This document shows, piece by piece, positions 42,295-52,274 of a stretch of DNA of 64,000 nt. The first letter of the stretch is position 1; each line of letters begins with the position of its first letter. Both the position numbers and the translations under genes were made by a program. The stretch comes from Prorocentrum cordatum (lineage: Eukaryota > Sar > Dinophyceae > Prorocentrales > Prorocentraceae): assembly GCA_963575745.1 (NCBI GenBank), contig CAUYUJ010019115.1, positions 700,500-764,499 on the forward strand, written 5' to 3'. The notes under the pieces were generated by a model. That model ran no database searches and was not told where the DNA came from. It worked only from the letters and a program-made list of their open reading frames with translations.

Positions 42295-43250
42295 AAACCG
42301 AGCCGCCCCCAATCCGGGAAACCGAGACGCCCTCAATCCGTGAAGCTCTTGCCAATTTTCAAAACGAATGCGCGCGGCGTTAAGGCTAGAGCTAGATTCT
42401 GAAACCGAGCCGCCGTCAATCCGTGAAACTCGTGCACAAGTATAGCGAATGTGCGCGGCGCTACGGCGAAAACTAGATTTTGAAACCGAGCCGCCCTCAA
42501 TCCGTGAAGCTCGTGCACATTTTGAAACACCAATGTGCGCGGCGCTGAAGCGAAAACTTGATTTCGAAACCGAACCGCCCTCAATCCGCGAAACTTGTGC
42601 AAATTTTGATAGCGAATGTGCGCGGCGCCGAGGCGAGAGCCATATTTTGAATCCGGGCCGCCCTCGATCCGTGAAGCTCGTGCAAATGTTTTCAAAAGCG
42701 AATGCATCGCGGCGCTGAAGCGAGAACTACACTTTGAATCCGAGCCGCCCTCAATCCGCGAAGCTCGTGCACATGCTTAAAGACCAATGTGCGCGGTGCT
42801 GAAGCGAGAATTAGATTTTGAAACCGAACCGCCCTCAATCCGTGAAGCTCCTGCAAATGTTTAACGCGAGTGCGCGCGGCGCTATGGCGAGAACTACATC
42901 AAACAATACGGCCGCCTTCAATCCGTGAAGCTCGTGCACATTGAAAAATCAATGCGCGCGGCGCTGGGGCGAGAGCGAGATTTTGAAACCGAGCCGCCTT
43001 CAATCCGCGAAGCTCGTGTAGTTTTTATAAAAAAGCGAATGCGCGCGGCGCTGGGGCGAGAACTAGATTCAAAAACGGCCACCTTCAATCCGTGAAACTA
43101 GTGCACATTTGAGAAAGCGAATGCGCGCAGCGCTGAGGCGAGAACTAGATTGTGAAACCGTTCCGCCGTCAATCCGTGAACCTCTCGGACATTTTACCAG
43201 TGAGTGTGCGCGGCGCCAAAACCGAAAACTAGATTTTGAAAACACGCCTG
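42295..43250 (-). repeat. Family B tandem array, inverted orientation, about 11 copies
   Basis: Reverse complement of the 38.6-kb units: CGAATGCGCGCGGCGCTGAG, GCGAGAACTAGATTTTGAAA, CCGAGCCGCCCTCAATCCGT, GAAGCTCGTGCACAT. Confidence 0.92.
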
Positions 43251-44139
43251 GGGTGAACGTTTTTTTTGGGGGTGGGTGGGGTGGGGTGGGGAAAACATCA
43301 TTCCGCTAAGATCACCCACGGGAATTTATTTTCCTAATGCGGTGCTAAGATAACGGGGGGGTTATACATATTTTTTTATGGCTATCGGTGTTTACAAAGA
43401 TGGTGTCGGCCGCGCGGGTTGAACCACCGACGAAACCGTCCAGGCGCTGGCGAACCTGTCCTCGTCCTCCCCCTCCTCATCCTCCTCCTCCTCTTCCTCC
43501 TCCTCCTCATCTTCCTCATCCCCCTCCTTTCTATCCGGAACGTCATCGCTTTCAAGGTTCTTATTTTCCAGGCGGGGATAGCTGAGGAAGAATGACTACC
43601 ATTGCTCAAGCAACTGTGCTACTTGTGAAATAAAGTGAAGGTTATCTTTCGTTTCGTGGCAGTGGGGGTCTGAAGGCAGCATTTGTGTTATCCTCTTCGG
43701 CCTCTGGGTCGTCTCCGGCGCTCGGTGAGTTCTGGAGGCCCGAGGGGCAGCACGCGCAACGGGCTGGACCTGCCCTGAGGGCGTCCACACAACGCGCACA
43801 TCAAACACACACACAATACACGCCTCCCCCCGTCCAACCACCCATCCCGCTCCAGAGAGCGCACGCCATTCGCGTGCGCCGGCGGGGATGCCGAGCGCCT
43901 TCGCCAGGCCCTCGGGCGGAGAGAGCTCGCACAGGATCCTGAGCACCTGCCAGGACAGGTCTCTTCGTCGTCGTCGTCGTCATCGTCGCGGTCTTTCTCC
44001 TCGTCCTGCTTCTCCTGCTCGTCACCTCCTCCTCCTTTTCCTCCTCCTACTCCTTCTCGGCCTCCTGCTCCACCTGGTCGTCCTCGCAGCCCTTCTCCCC
44101 GTGTGCCTCCGCCGCCTCTTCTCGTCCTCCCGTGCCTCC
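43251..44139. other. Unassigned spacer with G runs and a CTC patch
   Basis: GGGGTGGGTGGGGTGGGGTG-like run (43265-43292), CTC patch (43460-43530), (GTC)n patch (43966-43988). No gene recognised. Confidence 0.45.
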
Positions 44140-44253
44140 CAGGGAGGAGGAGGAGGAGGAGAAGGGAGAGGAGGAGGAGGAGGAGGAGGAGGAGGAGGAG
44201 GAGGAGGAGGAGGAGGAGGAGGAGGAGGAGGAGGAGGAGGAGGAGGAGGAGCG
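44140..44253. repeat. (GAG)n microsatellite at the 3' side of the LINE
   Basis: Pure GAG run, with the same motif on the other side of the LINE at 49504 onward. Confidence 0.95.
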
Positions 44254-44366
44254 AAGCGTACGACGACGACGACGACGTCCCATCCTAAAGGCCTGCACCA
44301 CCGCCTCCGCGATCAGGTCGGGTTAACCTGAGATCGCGAAACGCCGCACGGGCAGCCGATGTCCAG

Positions 44367-45840
44367 TTAGACGGCGCCTGGGCAAGCGAGGGGGGGGAGG
44401 CAACGCAAAGTGTGATAAATGTGCACGGCTATATATAGTTCTTCTAACACATGGATGGTGCAGTGCGTTATCCCCCAGCGTGTGAGTGGGTCTGAGGCCA
44501 AAACGCGATTCTGAAGGACAGGAGAGATAACAGAGGCTAAGCGAGGGCAGGTCGCATAATGGAGTTGTCTATCGGGGCAGTCAGTGCAGCCTAGTATACA
44601 CATGCTTTGTCCACGCTCACTCAGAATCCGATGAGTTGTCATCCATCCTCCTGCGGCCGTGCGCAGCCAAGCCCAGGCCCAGGACGGCGGCACTGTTTTC
44701 AAGAGAAGCCGCGTAGGCTCAAGGTTCACAGCATCAATCTCAGACGAGCGAGAGGGCCACCATTTCTTCAACCTCTTTATGAACAGGTCAGGCAGGGTCG
44801 AGGCTGGCAGCAACGGGTAGCATGCATGTAGGGCAGCACGCTGCACTTTTTGCCGAGGGACTGCAGTCTGGGCCGCACGCGCGGCAACAACGGCACGGTG
44901 ACTAGCGGGACTGTGTGTGCCATTTTTCGCATCGTCCAAGACTTCAGCGAATGCTCGACACTGCCAATGATCAGGGTATCGACGCGACCGAGGAAGAACA
45001 GTGAGGCGACAATGGTCCCGATTCTCAGCATCATCATTGGTGCACCGGTCAAGCCATCGAAGCACACGTTGAAACTCAGGAACAGTATCCAGGGCCATGC
45101 GCACACGCGTGGCCGTACACAGTGACAGAAGTGTGTTGACCTTTGGCCCATTCCACTCACGCAGGAAATACCAGGCAACAGTGCTGAACGTGCCAATCGG
45201 GATGCGGAGCGCGGAGGCGAGGGCACCTAACTCCAGGTCGAACAGACGGCGGGGCGGAGGAAGATATTGAGCAACATAACTCAGCGTAGGCACAGCACGA
45301 GTTTGGCATACCACTCCCGAGACAGACGTAGCCTGCACACCCTGGCCAATCGCTTTAGCCCTAGACTGGTACTTTTTGCAGGGCCCCTTCCAAGAGTCCT
45401 CGAGAGTGGCACCAGGTCCCACGAACATACCCAAGTAGAACAGCTTCGACGCCACCTGGCAGGACGTCCACCGCGGGAGGTAAAGCCTAAGATATTGTGC
45501 AACTCTCCCTTGCAGCGCGGGCGTAAAGGCAGAGGCGACAGGCGCCAAGAAACACTTGGGCGGCTTGAGAGCGAGGTGTGCGACCCGCTCCGAGACTCCC
45601 ATGATTCTGGCAAGCGTCCGCAAACTCTGAAGCCGTTTAAGTACTCCCCCAATGTCATCAGCACAAGCTCTGCTAATCCCCATCCTCCCCCTCTCCAAGG
45701 ACACATGCAAGTCATGAAGAGTAGGAGTAAGAGCAACAGCAAAAAGCGATCCAGACAAAGCGTCACCCTGGATAATCCCAAACCGAATCCAGACAGCAGA
45801 AACCATTGTCCCACGGCATGACATGGTCCCCATCGATGGC
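44367..45840 (-). pseudogene. LINE reverse transcriptase palm (second half) and C-terminal domain
   Basis: Open in one frame from about 45840 to the stop at 44367. WIRFGIIQGDALSGSLFAVA is RT motif 4/B (normally QG.PLSPlLF). ACADDIGGVL carries the catalytic DD (YADD in most LINEs, Cys here). About 90 residues on, FYLGMFVGPG fits the thumb-side KYLG..(i) motif. The C-terminal ~350 residues include a Cys/His cluster, SMCILGCTDCPDRQLHYATCP, close to the stop. This resembles the C..C....H...C knuckle at the end of related elements. The segment between 46031 and about 45840 in this frame is out of register, since the preceding RT part is in another frame. Confidence 0.8.
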
Positions 45841-46110
45841 AGTGCACAGGATATGTACGAGCATGAGCAGAGCAGCAGGGCAACCCATACGCTGGAGCAC
45901 AATATATAGATACTGCTGAGACAGACTTGGGAAGGCGTGTCCATAGTCCAGAGCATATAAGATTGGGCATTCTTCATCAGCTTCAGGTCGGCACGAGTAC
46001 GCTCGGGCAACGGCATCAACTTCAGCAACATTCATTGCAAAATTGCGGCCTCTCATATAACCTCGCTGCGAAGGTGGCGCAAAAGCATCCAGAGGTTTCC
46101 GAATCGCATA
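45763..46110 (-). pseudogene. LINE reverse transcriptase, first catalytic Asp segment
   Basis: In a second frame: AFAPPSQRGYMRGRNFAMNV, AEVDAVARAYSCRPE, CPILYALDYGHAFPSLSQQY. The QRGy..gR....N block and LDy..AFpSlsq (first catalytic Asp of the palm) are standard LINE RT motifs 1-3. It continues from the 46053-46870 frame through an indel near 46105, and into the 44367 frame through another near 45800-45830. Confidence 0.8.
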
Positions 46111-46872
46111 GTTGCCGAGGCGGTGATGATCTTATAGCTCGTGTTCCTAAGGCCCAGGACCCTGGCGGCATTGACATCCCTGGAGAATTCCCCAGCCTGT
46201 GTGTCACCATCGAATTCTCCTTTCGGTAAAAAGGCCTGCAGTGTCTTGCTCTCGCTGGCAAAGGGGGCGAAACCGCAGAACTTGTCGAGCAGCGCGTCGT
46301 GCAAGAGTTCCACTCCGTGCGGGCTCGCTGCCCACGCAGCGTAGCAAAGACGGTCGCATCCAGGGGCAGAATCCGTGGCACGTGCCAGAACCTTCTTCAT
46401 CACATAGAGGTTAGGGGGCGCGCGCGACGAAAAGCCGACGGGCTGGGCGAACTTATCCACGTATTTTTCAGCAGCCGCACGCGGCCACGACTTGCGAGCG
46501 AAGATGTTGCCCCAATGATCCCCGAGAGCTTTGCGCCGAGCTTCAGGGCCACCCACAGGGGCTCCATCGACCAGGACATCCCGAAGAACGAGTCGACGCG
46601 CGAAAGGGGCCCAGATACGAGCACGACGTTCCAGGGCCAGTAGACGACGGCGGATCCGAGAAGCTGACGCCCCTCCTCCATTCAGATCACCTCCTCCATC
46701 CTGAGCATCAAGACGAGCACGAAGTTGCTCTCGATCCAACTTCGCGGCATTGAGCTGCTGCAGATTGCACCACTGCATGAAGGATGCCGCGTGCGCAAGC
46801 TCAACCCGAGAGCCATGCACTTCGAGAAAATCAGCCGCAGCAGGGTGAGATCCCAGAAGCCGCTCCGCAGCC
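46053..46872 (-). pseudogene. LINE linker and N-terminal RT segment
   Basis: Frame from just after a TAG at about 46873. A basic, helical linker (LDREQLRARLDAQDGG, SRIRRRLLALERRARIWAPF) is followed by a region with NLYVMKKVLARATDSAPGCD (the s.sAPG.DG block before the fingers) and AFLPKGEF (i.LPKk.d). It ends RVLGLRNTSYKIITASAT (RPl.Lkn...Kl.a.al). All are expected in order upstream of the palm. The in-frame TAG and the terminal frameshift inactivate it. Confidence 0.8.
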
Positions 46873-47035
46873 TAGACATCTTGTCTCCGCACTGCGCGCG
46901 ATGTGGCACGAGCCACCAGCAAGGGAGTGCGAGGGTCGTGCGGACGGCGGAACGTGATACGATCACGAGCCTCACGGCTGGCCTCTGACATCAGATACTT
47001 GTATCTCTCAAGTCCCGGGGCGGAGCTCATGTTCT

Positions 47036-47037
<2 letters not shown>

Positions 47038-47133
<96 letters not shown>

Positions 47134-47143
47134 TTTTTTTTTT
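47038..47143 (-). repeat. Internal poly(A) tract of the LINE (T on the plus strand)
   Basis: 95 uninterrupted T (47038-47132), one G, then 10 T. It sits between endonuclease and RT inside the coding order and would encode about 35 Lys. Flanking protein (KSSLEAGER before, ENMSSAPGLERYK after) looks continuous without it. Confidence 0.95.
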
Positions 47144-47149
47144 CTCTCT

Positions 47150-48115
47150 CCAGCCTCCAGGGAACTCTTCAACATCGATTTGAACTCAGCCGACATACAT
47201 ATATGCTTGGGAATGGGACGTTCCTCGACTGCGGGAGGACGACGCTGACGAAACAAGACAACGTGGGCCGCATGGTCACTGATCTTCTGTCTCGACAAAA
47301 CCCCAGGCGCTCCCTCCACTTTGGGCGTGATCGTCATCTGCGTCAGAGCCCAGCCAGGCCACGAGCACCAGAATCGATCAATAGCGGCGACATCATCGGC
47401 CTTGGCATCGTAATGCGTCGCAGCCGCAGATGTGACCTCAACGAGGGAATCGAGTGTGGGGGGCCAGACAGGGGCGCGGGCGTGCAAGGGCCTGGGGACC
47501 CGCTGGGCCTCATATGGCTGCGAGAAGCTCAACTTTTCCTCAGCGGCAAAGTTGAAATCACCGTGCGCTATCACTACAAAGCTTTCAAGGGGGGCCTCAG
47601 ACAACGCGCGATCCTGGGAAATCGCACCGCGCACATCCCGAATTTCATTAACGGTTGAATCATGGTTGTGTACATTCCAATGGACGAGAGTGGTATCCCC
47701 ATCCGAAAAGCAAGCTCTCAAAACTCGGCCAGCTACATGCGAGCGGGGGGCGGCGGTGACGCCATCGGGCGGCGAGGGCTGACCATTTTTGATCACGCCA
47801 GGCGCGACCGTGGCTACCCCACCTCGGATGCGCTCAGCGGGATCCTCCCCGCAGAAGCTCGAAAATATCAGAGCCCCAGGGAGAGCCTTCTGGAAAAAGC
47901 TAGTTCGCTGGATTTTATCAGGTCTAACCTCCTGAATTGCCGAAATCGAAGAGCCTAAGCACAGACGCTTCAAATGGCCCAACTTCACTGAAACATGTTT
48001 ACCTGCATACTGGAGCAAAGCCCTACAATTCCAGGGGTTAAAGCGAAGACCACCCAGCGCCTCTGCATTCTGGAGAGAGGGCAGAGGACAGACTGCAAAG
48101 AGGCGTGCGAACCTA
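47150..48115 (-). pseudogene. LINE apurinic/apyrimidinic-type endonuclease domain
   Basis: One open frame. NPWNCRALL (start strand), ISAIQEVR (catalytic Glu, QE.r), GGVATVAP, GRVLRACF, LVHWNVHNHD (the h...h.h..N..), VIAHGDFNF (catalytic GDFN), IDRFWCSW, KISDHAAHVVLF (SDH-type end). All eight landmark blocks of LINE EN domains occur in order, spaced as in intact elements. The enzyme nicks target DNA to prime reverse transcription. The first ~25 codons overlap the end of ORF1 in another frame. The domain itself appears undamaged. It is followed by PKHICMSAEFKSMLKSSLEA and then the poly(A) tract. Confidence 0.88.
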
Positions 48116-49318
48116 CTAAAGGCACCACTGCGGCTCAGCGTCTGGCTCAACAGCGCTGCTGATCGCGGTGGCGAGCACCTGCTTGTCGAGGCCGAGCTTG
48201 GTGAGCGTGGCGGCGTTCCAGTGCACCTTCGTCGGTGTACGGCCCTCGAACACTTCCAGCTTGAGGAGCGGGCCCCACCCCACGGACAGCCAACCCCTCT
48301 CACGGTCGAAGAAGAGGCGGTGGGCAGCTCCCACAGCAGGGGCCAGGAGCGACCTGACCTTGCGTCCCGTGGTCTCGAGCTTGATAGTGCGCGGGTTCTT
48401 GTCCCCGCTAACATGTAACTTGGTGACTCCCTCACCACTGTGCGTATCCACTTCGAACTGGCGCCACTGCCCGTCCACGCGGAGCATGGAGAGAGCTTTG
48501 GCGACGCGGCGAGCCGCAAGGCCTTCACCACCAACGACGCGAATGATGAACACCCGTGAGAGGACATCACGGCATTCAATGGACCACCAGTCGTCTGCGA
48601 AGCCAGCATCCACAAGCCATGGCTGCAGCACCTCCTGCACCTTGGCCTTCGATGCGAGCTTGCCCGCGTTGACCTTGATGATCGAGTAGTCCACCTCGCG
48701 CTCGAACGACGGCGAGAGGACGATGGGCTTGTTGGGCTTCTGGTTGGCCGTGACCAGGGCCTCCTGCAACAGCTTGGCGCTCTCCTGAAGTGCGACGATA
48801 TCTTCCGAGTGGGCCTCGACCTTCGTGTCCACGGACGCGATGATGGACGAGAGGGAATCGTACTTCTGCGTGAACTCACGACGAAGCTCTTCCAGTCGCG
48901 GATTGAGAGTATCCTGAATCTGCTTGTCCAGTCGCTTCGGGAGCGACGCCATCTCGGCCTGGCACTTCTGGAAACACTGCTCGAAGTGAGCCTTGAAGGA
49001 ATTTGCAATGGTCTCAGACTCGCTAGATATGGCCTCCGATACGGACTGGGCGACCACGTGTCAACATCCTTCTTGAGCGCCTGGAGCTGGTCAGACACAA
49101 TGCTGGTGCAAAGCGCGCGGATGTGCTCCTCAGAGAGCTCACCCATGGAGACCTCCCCGTCGCTGTCCTCGGCAGCCATGTCTGTGATAGCAGGAGGAGC
49201 GGTGGGAGTAGGACAAACAGCACCACGCGAAGCACGAGCAGCACGCTGCCCACGAGGAGTGACAACCTTCGCCTTGCCGGCTTTGATGACTCCAGCACCG
49301 CCATGCGTCGACATCCGA
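48116..49318 (-). pseudogene. LINE ORF1 protein, coiled coil plus RRM-like region, one frameshift
   Basis: N-terminal part from ATG 49318: MSTHGGAGVIKAGKAKVVTP, basic, then acidic EDSDGEVSMGELSEEHIRAL to ALKKDVD. A frameshift near 49060 moves to VVAQSVSEAISSESETIANS and runs open to the stop at 48116 (313 codons). Residues about 20-110 of that frame form a long coiled coil (LPKRLDKQIQDTLNPRLEEL, VEAHSEDIVALQESAKLLQE). They are followed by an RNA-binding-like fold (RVFIIRVVGGEGLAARRVAK, VDGQWRQFEV, TKLHVSGDKNPRTIK) and a C-terminal KVHWNAATLTKLGL block. The architecture (basic N terminus, coiled coil, RRM-like, CTD) is that of type II LINE ORF1 chaperones. A second in-frame ATG at 49479 lies just after the SL and could be an earlier start. 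Confidence 0.75.
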
Positions 49319-49482
49319 CAGACAAAATGACTGTGTGTGAATTCGCGTGCGGGGCTGAGTGGGGGAACCCAAATCCCCCAGTGAAGGATGAGAAGAAGGG
49401 ATGCCAGGCAGAACTGCCTTGCCTGCCGCGGACTAGCGGTATCCCTGAATGCCTTGGGGCTGGAAGCCCCCAAAGCCATAGT

Positions 49483-49503
49483 CTTGAGCCAAAGTGGCTA
49501 CGG
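49483..49503 (-). other. Near-intact spliced leader at the LINE 5' end
   Basis: The minus strand matches the SL consensus at 20 of 21 positions (ACTTTGG for ATTTTGG). It is followed at once by ACTATGGCTTTGGGG, where an ATG opens the ORF1 frame. No truncated relics lie behind it, unlike the TBL copy. Confidence 0.9.
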
Positions 49504-49805
49504 AGGAGGAGGATGATGATGATGATGCTGATGATGCTGATGATGATGATGATGATGATGAGGAGGAGGAGGAGGAGGAGGAGGAGGAGGAGGAGGAGGA
49601 GGAGGAGTAGGAGTAGGAGAAAGAGGAGGAGGAGGAGGAGGAGGAGGGGGAGGAGGAGGAGGAGGAGGAGGAGGAGGGGAGGAGGAGGAGGGAGGAGGAG
49701 GAGGAGGAGGAGGGGGAGGAGGAGGAGGAGGAGGAGGAGGAGGAGGAGGAGGAGGAGGAGGAGGAGGGGGAGGGGGAGGAGGAGCAGGGGGGGAGGAGAA
49801 GGAGG
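49504..49805. repeat. (GAG)n with a (GAT)n block
   Basis: GATGAT at 49512-49560, then GAG/GGA to about 49805, directly outside the LINE's SL. Confidence 0.95.
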
Positions 49806-50755
49806 ACAACGGGGAGGAGGAGGAAGGCGACGGAGGGTAGAACCGCTTCGCCCGCGGACCGCCTCGCTGGCGGACCGCCTCGGCCAGCCCGACCCGCTCC
49901 CCCCTGCCCGACTCGCCCCTTAGGGCCCGCCCGCCCGCTCGCTCTGATGTGCAGTCCGACCGCCCGTCAGGGTCCGCCCGCCTGGCCCGCGCGACAAGGA
50001 CCGCTCGCCACCCCCGACCTCTGCGGGCCCGCCATCAGAGCGGTCCGCCCGCGAAGCGGCCCGCGAGCGAAGCGGTCCCGGGGTGGAGCGGCCCGTGGCG
50101 AAGCGGCCCTCCGGTGAAGCGGTCTCGTGCCCGAGGTCAAAGGGGGGCTGGGCCATCTCTCCTCCTCCCGCTCCTGTCATCCGGCGATGTCTTTTTTTCC
50201 ACCCCGCGGCCCTGGAGAGGCCCTTTCCCCCTCCCCCAGGGGTAGCTTTCCGCCCCAGATCCGTCTCTGATGCTCCAGGGGATCACGCGCCGGGGTTGCA
50301 ACCATCGGTCTACGGCGAGCGAGGGGGGAAGTGAGAAGGAGAAGGCCTTCTCAGAAGGCTCTGGAAACTTGTCAGAAGGTCAGGGAGCTTCCGAGAAATC
50401 TGAGAAGGCCCGCCCCTTCTCACCTCCCCCCCCTCGCTCGCCGCCGAATCGGATCGCAACAGATCTGGGGCCCTCCGGGGGCCTGCAGCGGCGTGGCGGT
50501 GAAGTCGCAGCGGAGCACGTCCGCCGCCTGCGCGCACGGGGGCTCGCCAGCAGCGTCCTCTGCGTCCCCGGCGGATTCGGGCCCGTCCTCGTCGGCGGTC
50601 AAGGTCTCGGCACGCGGGGGCGCGCGGGCTCCAGGAGGGGGGGGCTCGACCCCTGCCACGGGAAGATCGTCGACGAGATCGGCGGGGAGGGGGCGCTCTT
50701 GCCACCATGAGGCTTGCCTGCGAGGTTCTCACTTCCCAACCATCCTGTGGTGTCG
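49806..50755. other. G+C-rich region with GAAGCGG(C/T)CCG minisatellite
   Basis: GAAGCGGCCCG.GAGCGAAGCGG-type repeats at about 50050-50125, and GCCCGCCCGC patches. No gene. Confidence 0.5.
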
Positions 50756-51690
50756 GGCCCTCGTTTTGGAGAGACAGCGCCCCGCGTCCCTCCTCCTTCC
50801 TTCCTTCCTTCCCCCTCGCCCTCCTCCCTTCCATGCCTCTGCCCTCCGCATGAATCTGTTTCGGCACACCCCTTACACGTTTTGTGGCCCCATATGGAGC
50901 TCCACCGAAAGCCTCAGTGGCAAAGTTCGCATGGCGGCCCAGCCCAATTTCGGCGCACCCCTCACACGTTTCGTGGCCCGATAGGGAGCTCCACCGAAGG
51001 CCCCAACGACAAAGTTCGCATGGCGGTCTTGCCTCATTTCGGCGCACTCCTCACACGTTTCGTTGCCCTGTAAGGAGCTCCACCGAAGGCCCCAATGGCA
51101 AAGTCTGCATGCCGGCCCCGACCCATTTCCGCGCAGCTCTCACACGTTTCGTGGCCCCATGGGGAGCTCCACCGAATGCCCCAGTGGCAAAGTTCGCATG
51201 GCGGCCCCGCCCCACTTCGGCGCACCCCTCACACGCTTCGTGGCCCCATAGGGAGCTCCACCGAAAGCCCCAATGACAAAATTCGCATGGCGGCCCCACC
51301 TCATTTCCGGCGCACCTCTCACACGTTTCGTGGCCCCATGGGGAGCTCCACCGAAGGCCCCAGTGGCAGGGTTCGCATGGCGCCACCGCACACATTTCGG
51401 CGCACCCCTCAAACGTTTCGTGGCCCCACAAGGAGCTCCACCGAAGGCCCGGGCGGCAGGGTTCGCATGGCGCCACCGCACCCATTTCGAAACACCCCTC
51501 ACGCGTTTCGTGGCCCCACAGGGGGCTCCACCGAAGGCCCTACAGGCAGGTTCGCATGGCGCCACCGCGCCCATTTCGGCATACCCCTCACGCGTTTCGT
51601 GGCCCCCCAAGGAGCTCCACCGAAAGCGGGGCTCACAACCGCGGTACTCACAATTGCATACGGTTGGGTCCGTCGCCAGGATCATTGGTT
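50756..51690 (-). repeat. M2 cassette (family C), copy 2: longest array, ~89-90-bp unit, 8-9 copies
   Basis: CGGCGCACCCCTCACACGTT recurs every 89-90 bp from 50861 to about 51600 (for example 50862, 50951, 51040). The right end (reverse complement of CAGATT...GAGGGCAGAGG) lies at 50830-50860. The leader (reverse complement of TATGCAATTGTGA.TACCGCGG) is at about 51636-51660. The ~90-bp unit equals about 30 codons, so several frames stay open for 140-245 codons. Confidence 0.9.
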
Positions 51691-52270
51691 TTTGAAAAGT
51701 TGGTGCCTAATATTCTTACTGTGCCTGTTCCTCGGAGGTGCATCGGGCTCCCGGGGTTCCCCACCCCCGGTGCCTCGTATTATTGCGTTGCCCGTCCCTC
51801 GGAGATTCCTGCGGTTTCCCGGGTTCCTCGGATTCCCCAAGTTCCTCATGCTCCCCGCCCCCAGGATCACTTTCAAAAGGACATCCCCTGATTGGGGTCG
51901 CGCCAGATTATTTTGTTTTCTGCCACGGTAATCTTAGCCCAATTCCACGATGCAGCCGAGATGAAATGGAGCTGGCGAGTCAGCAAGCTGTTCTGCCACA
52001 GGACCGTCCCCGCCCTTCCTCCTTCCCCAGAGAGCCAAGGTTCAGTGCACGGGCTCACCTATTGCAGGGCTGGCCAGTGCGCCCTCTGGCGGGGAGGGGG
52101 TGAGGGCGAGTCGTGGACGACATCAATGTGTATGCGGACGTCGAGGGTTCATGCAAAGGCCTCCTGAGATAGTGTGATCGTAGCAAGAGGTGGCCGCATG
52201 CCCAACTCAACGATTGTGGTTCCGAGGGCGATCTGTCAACTCTGGAGCATCACAAAAATGGACAGCGCGG
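51691..52270. other. Unassigned region
   Basis: A GGTTCC(C/T)CGG / CGGG(G/T)TTCC-like short repeat lies at about 51735-51870. Nothing coding is recognised. Confidence 0.4.
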
Positions 52271-52274
52271 ACCC

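Larger units (their letters stand above)
44254..49503 (-). mobile_element. Nearly full-length LINE-type non-LTR retrotransposon with a spliced leader at its 5' end
   Basis: Minus-strand order: SL (49503-49483), ORF1 (49318-48116, one frameshift), apurinic-type endonuclease (about 48115-47150), a ~106-bp A tract (47143-47038), linker, reverse transcriptase (about 46870-45500, two frameshifts and one TAG), a long C-terminal domain with a Cys/His cluster ending at 44367, and a short 3' region ending in a GTCGTC run. No poly(A) tail is visible at the true 3' end. Both flanks are GAG microsatellite, so insertion into such a tract is likely and a target duplication cannot be recognised. It is inactive as it stands, but decay is modest. 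Confidence 0.85.

Noticed and set aside
47035-49479. 814-codon single ORF
   Set aside because: The middle part is out of frame with the true ORF1 and the end is poly-Lys from the A tract. Only its N-terminal part and the EN part are real LINE coding sequence.
50861-51640. CRISPR-like regular array
   Set aside because: The 89-90 bp period has no unique spacers. It is an ordinary tandem array in a eukaryotic repeat context.
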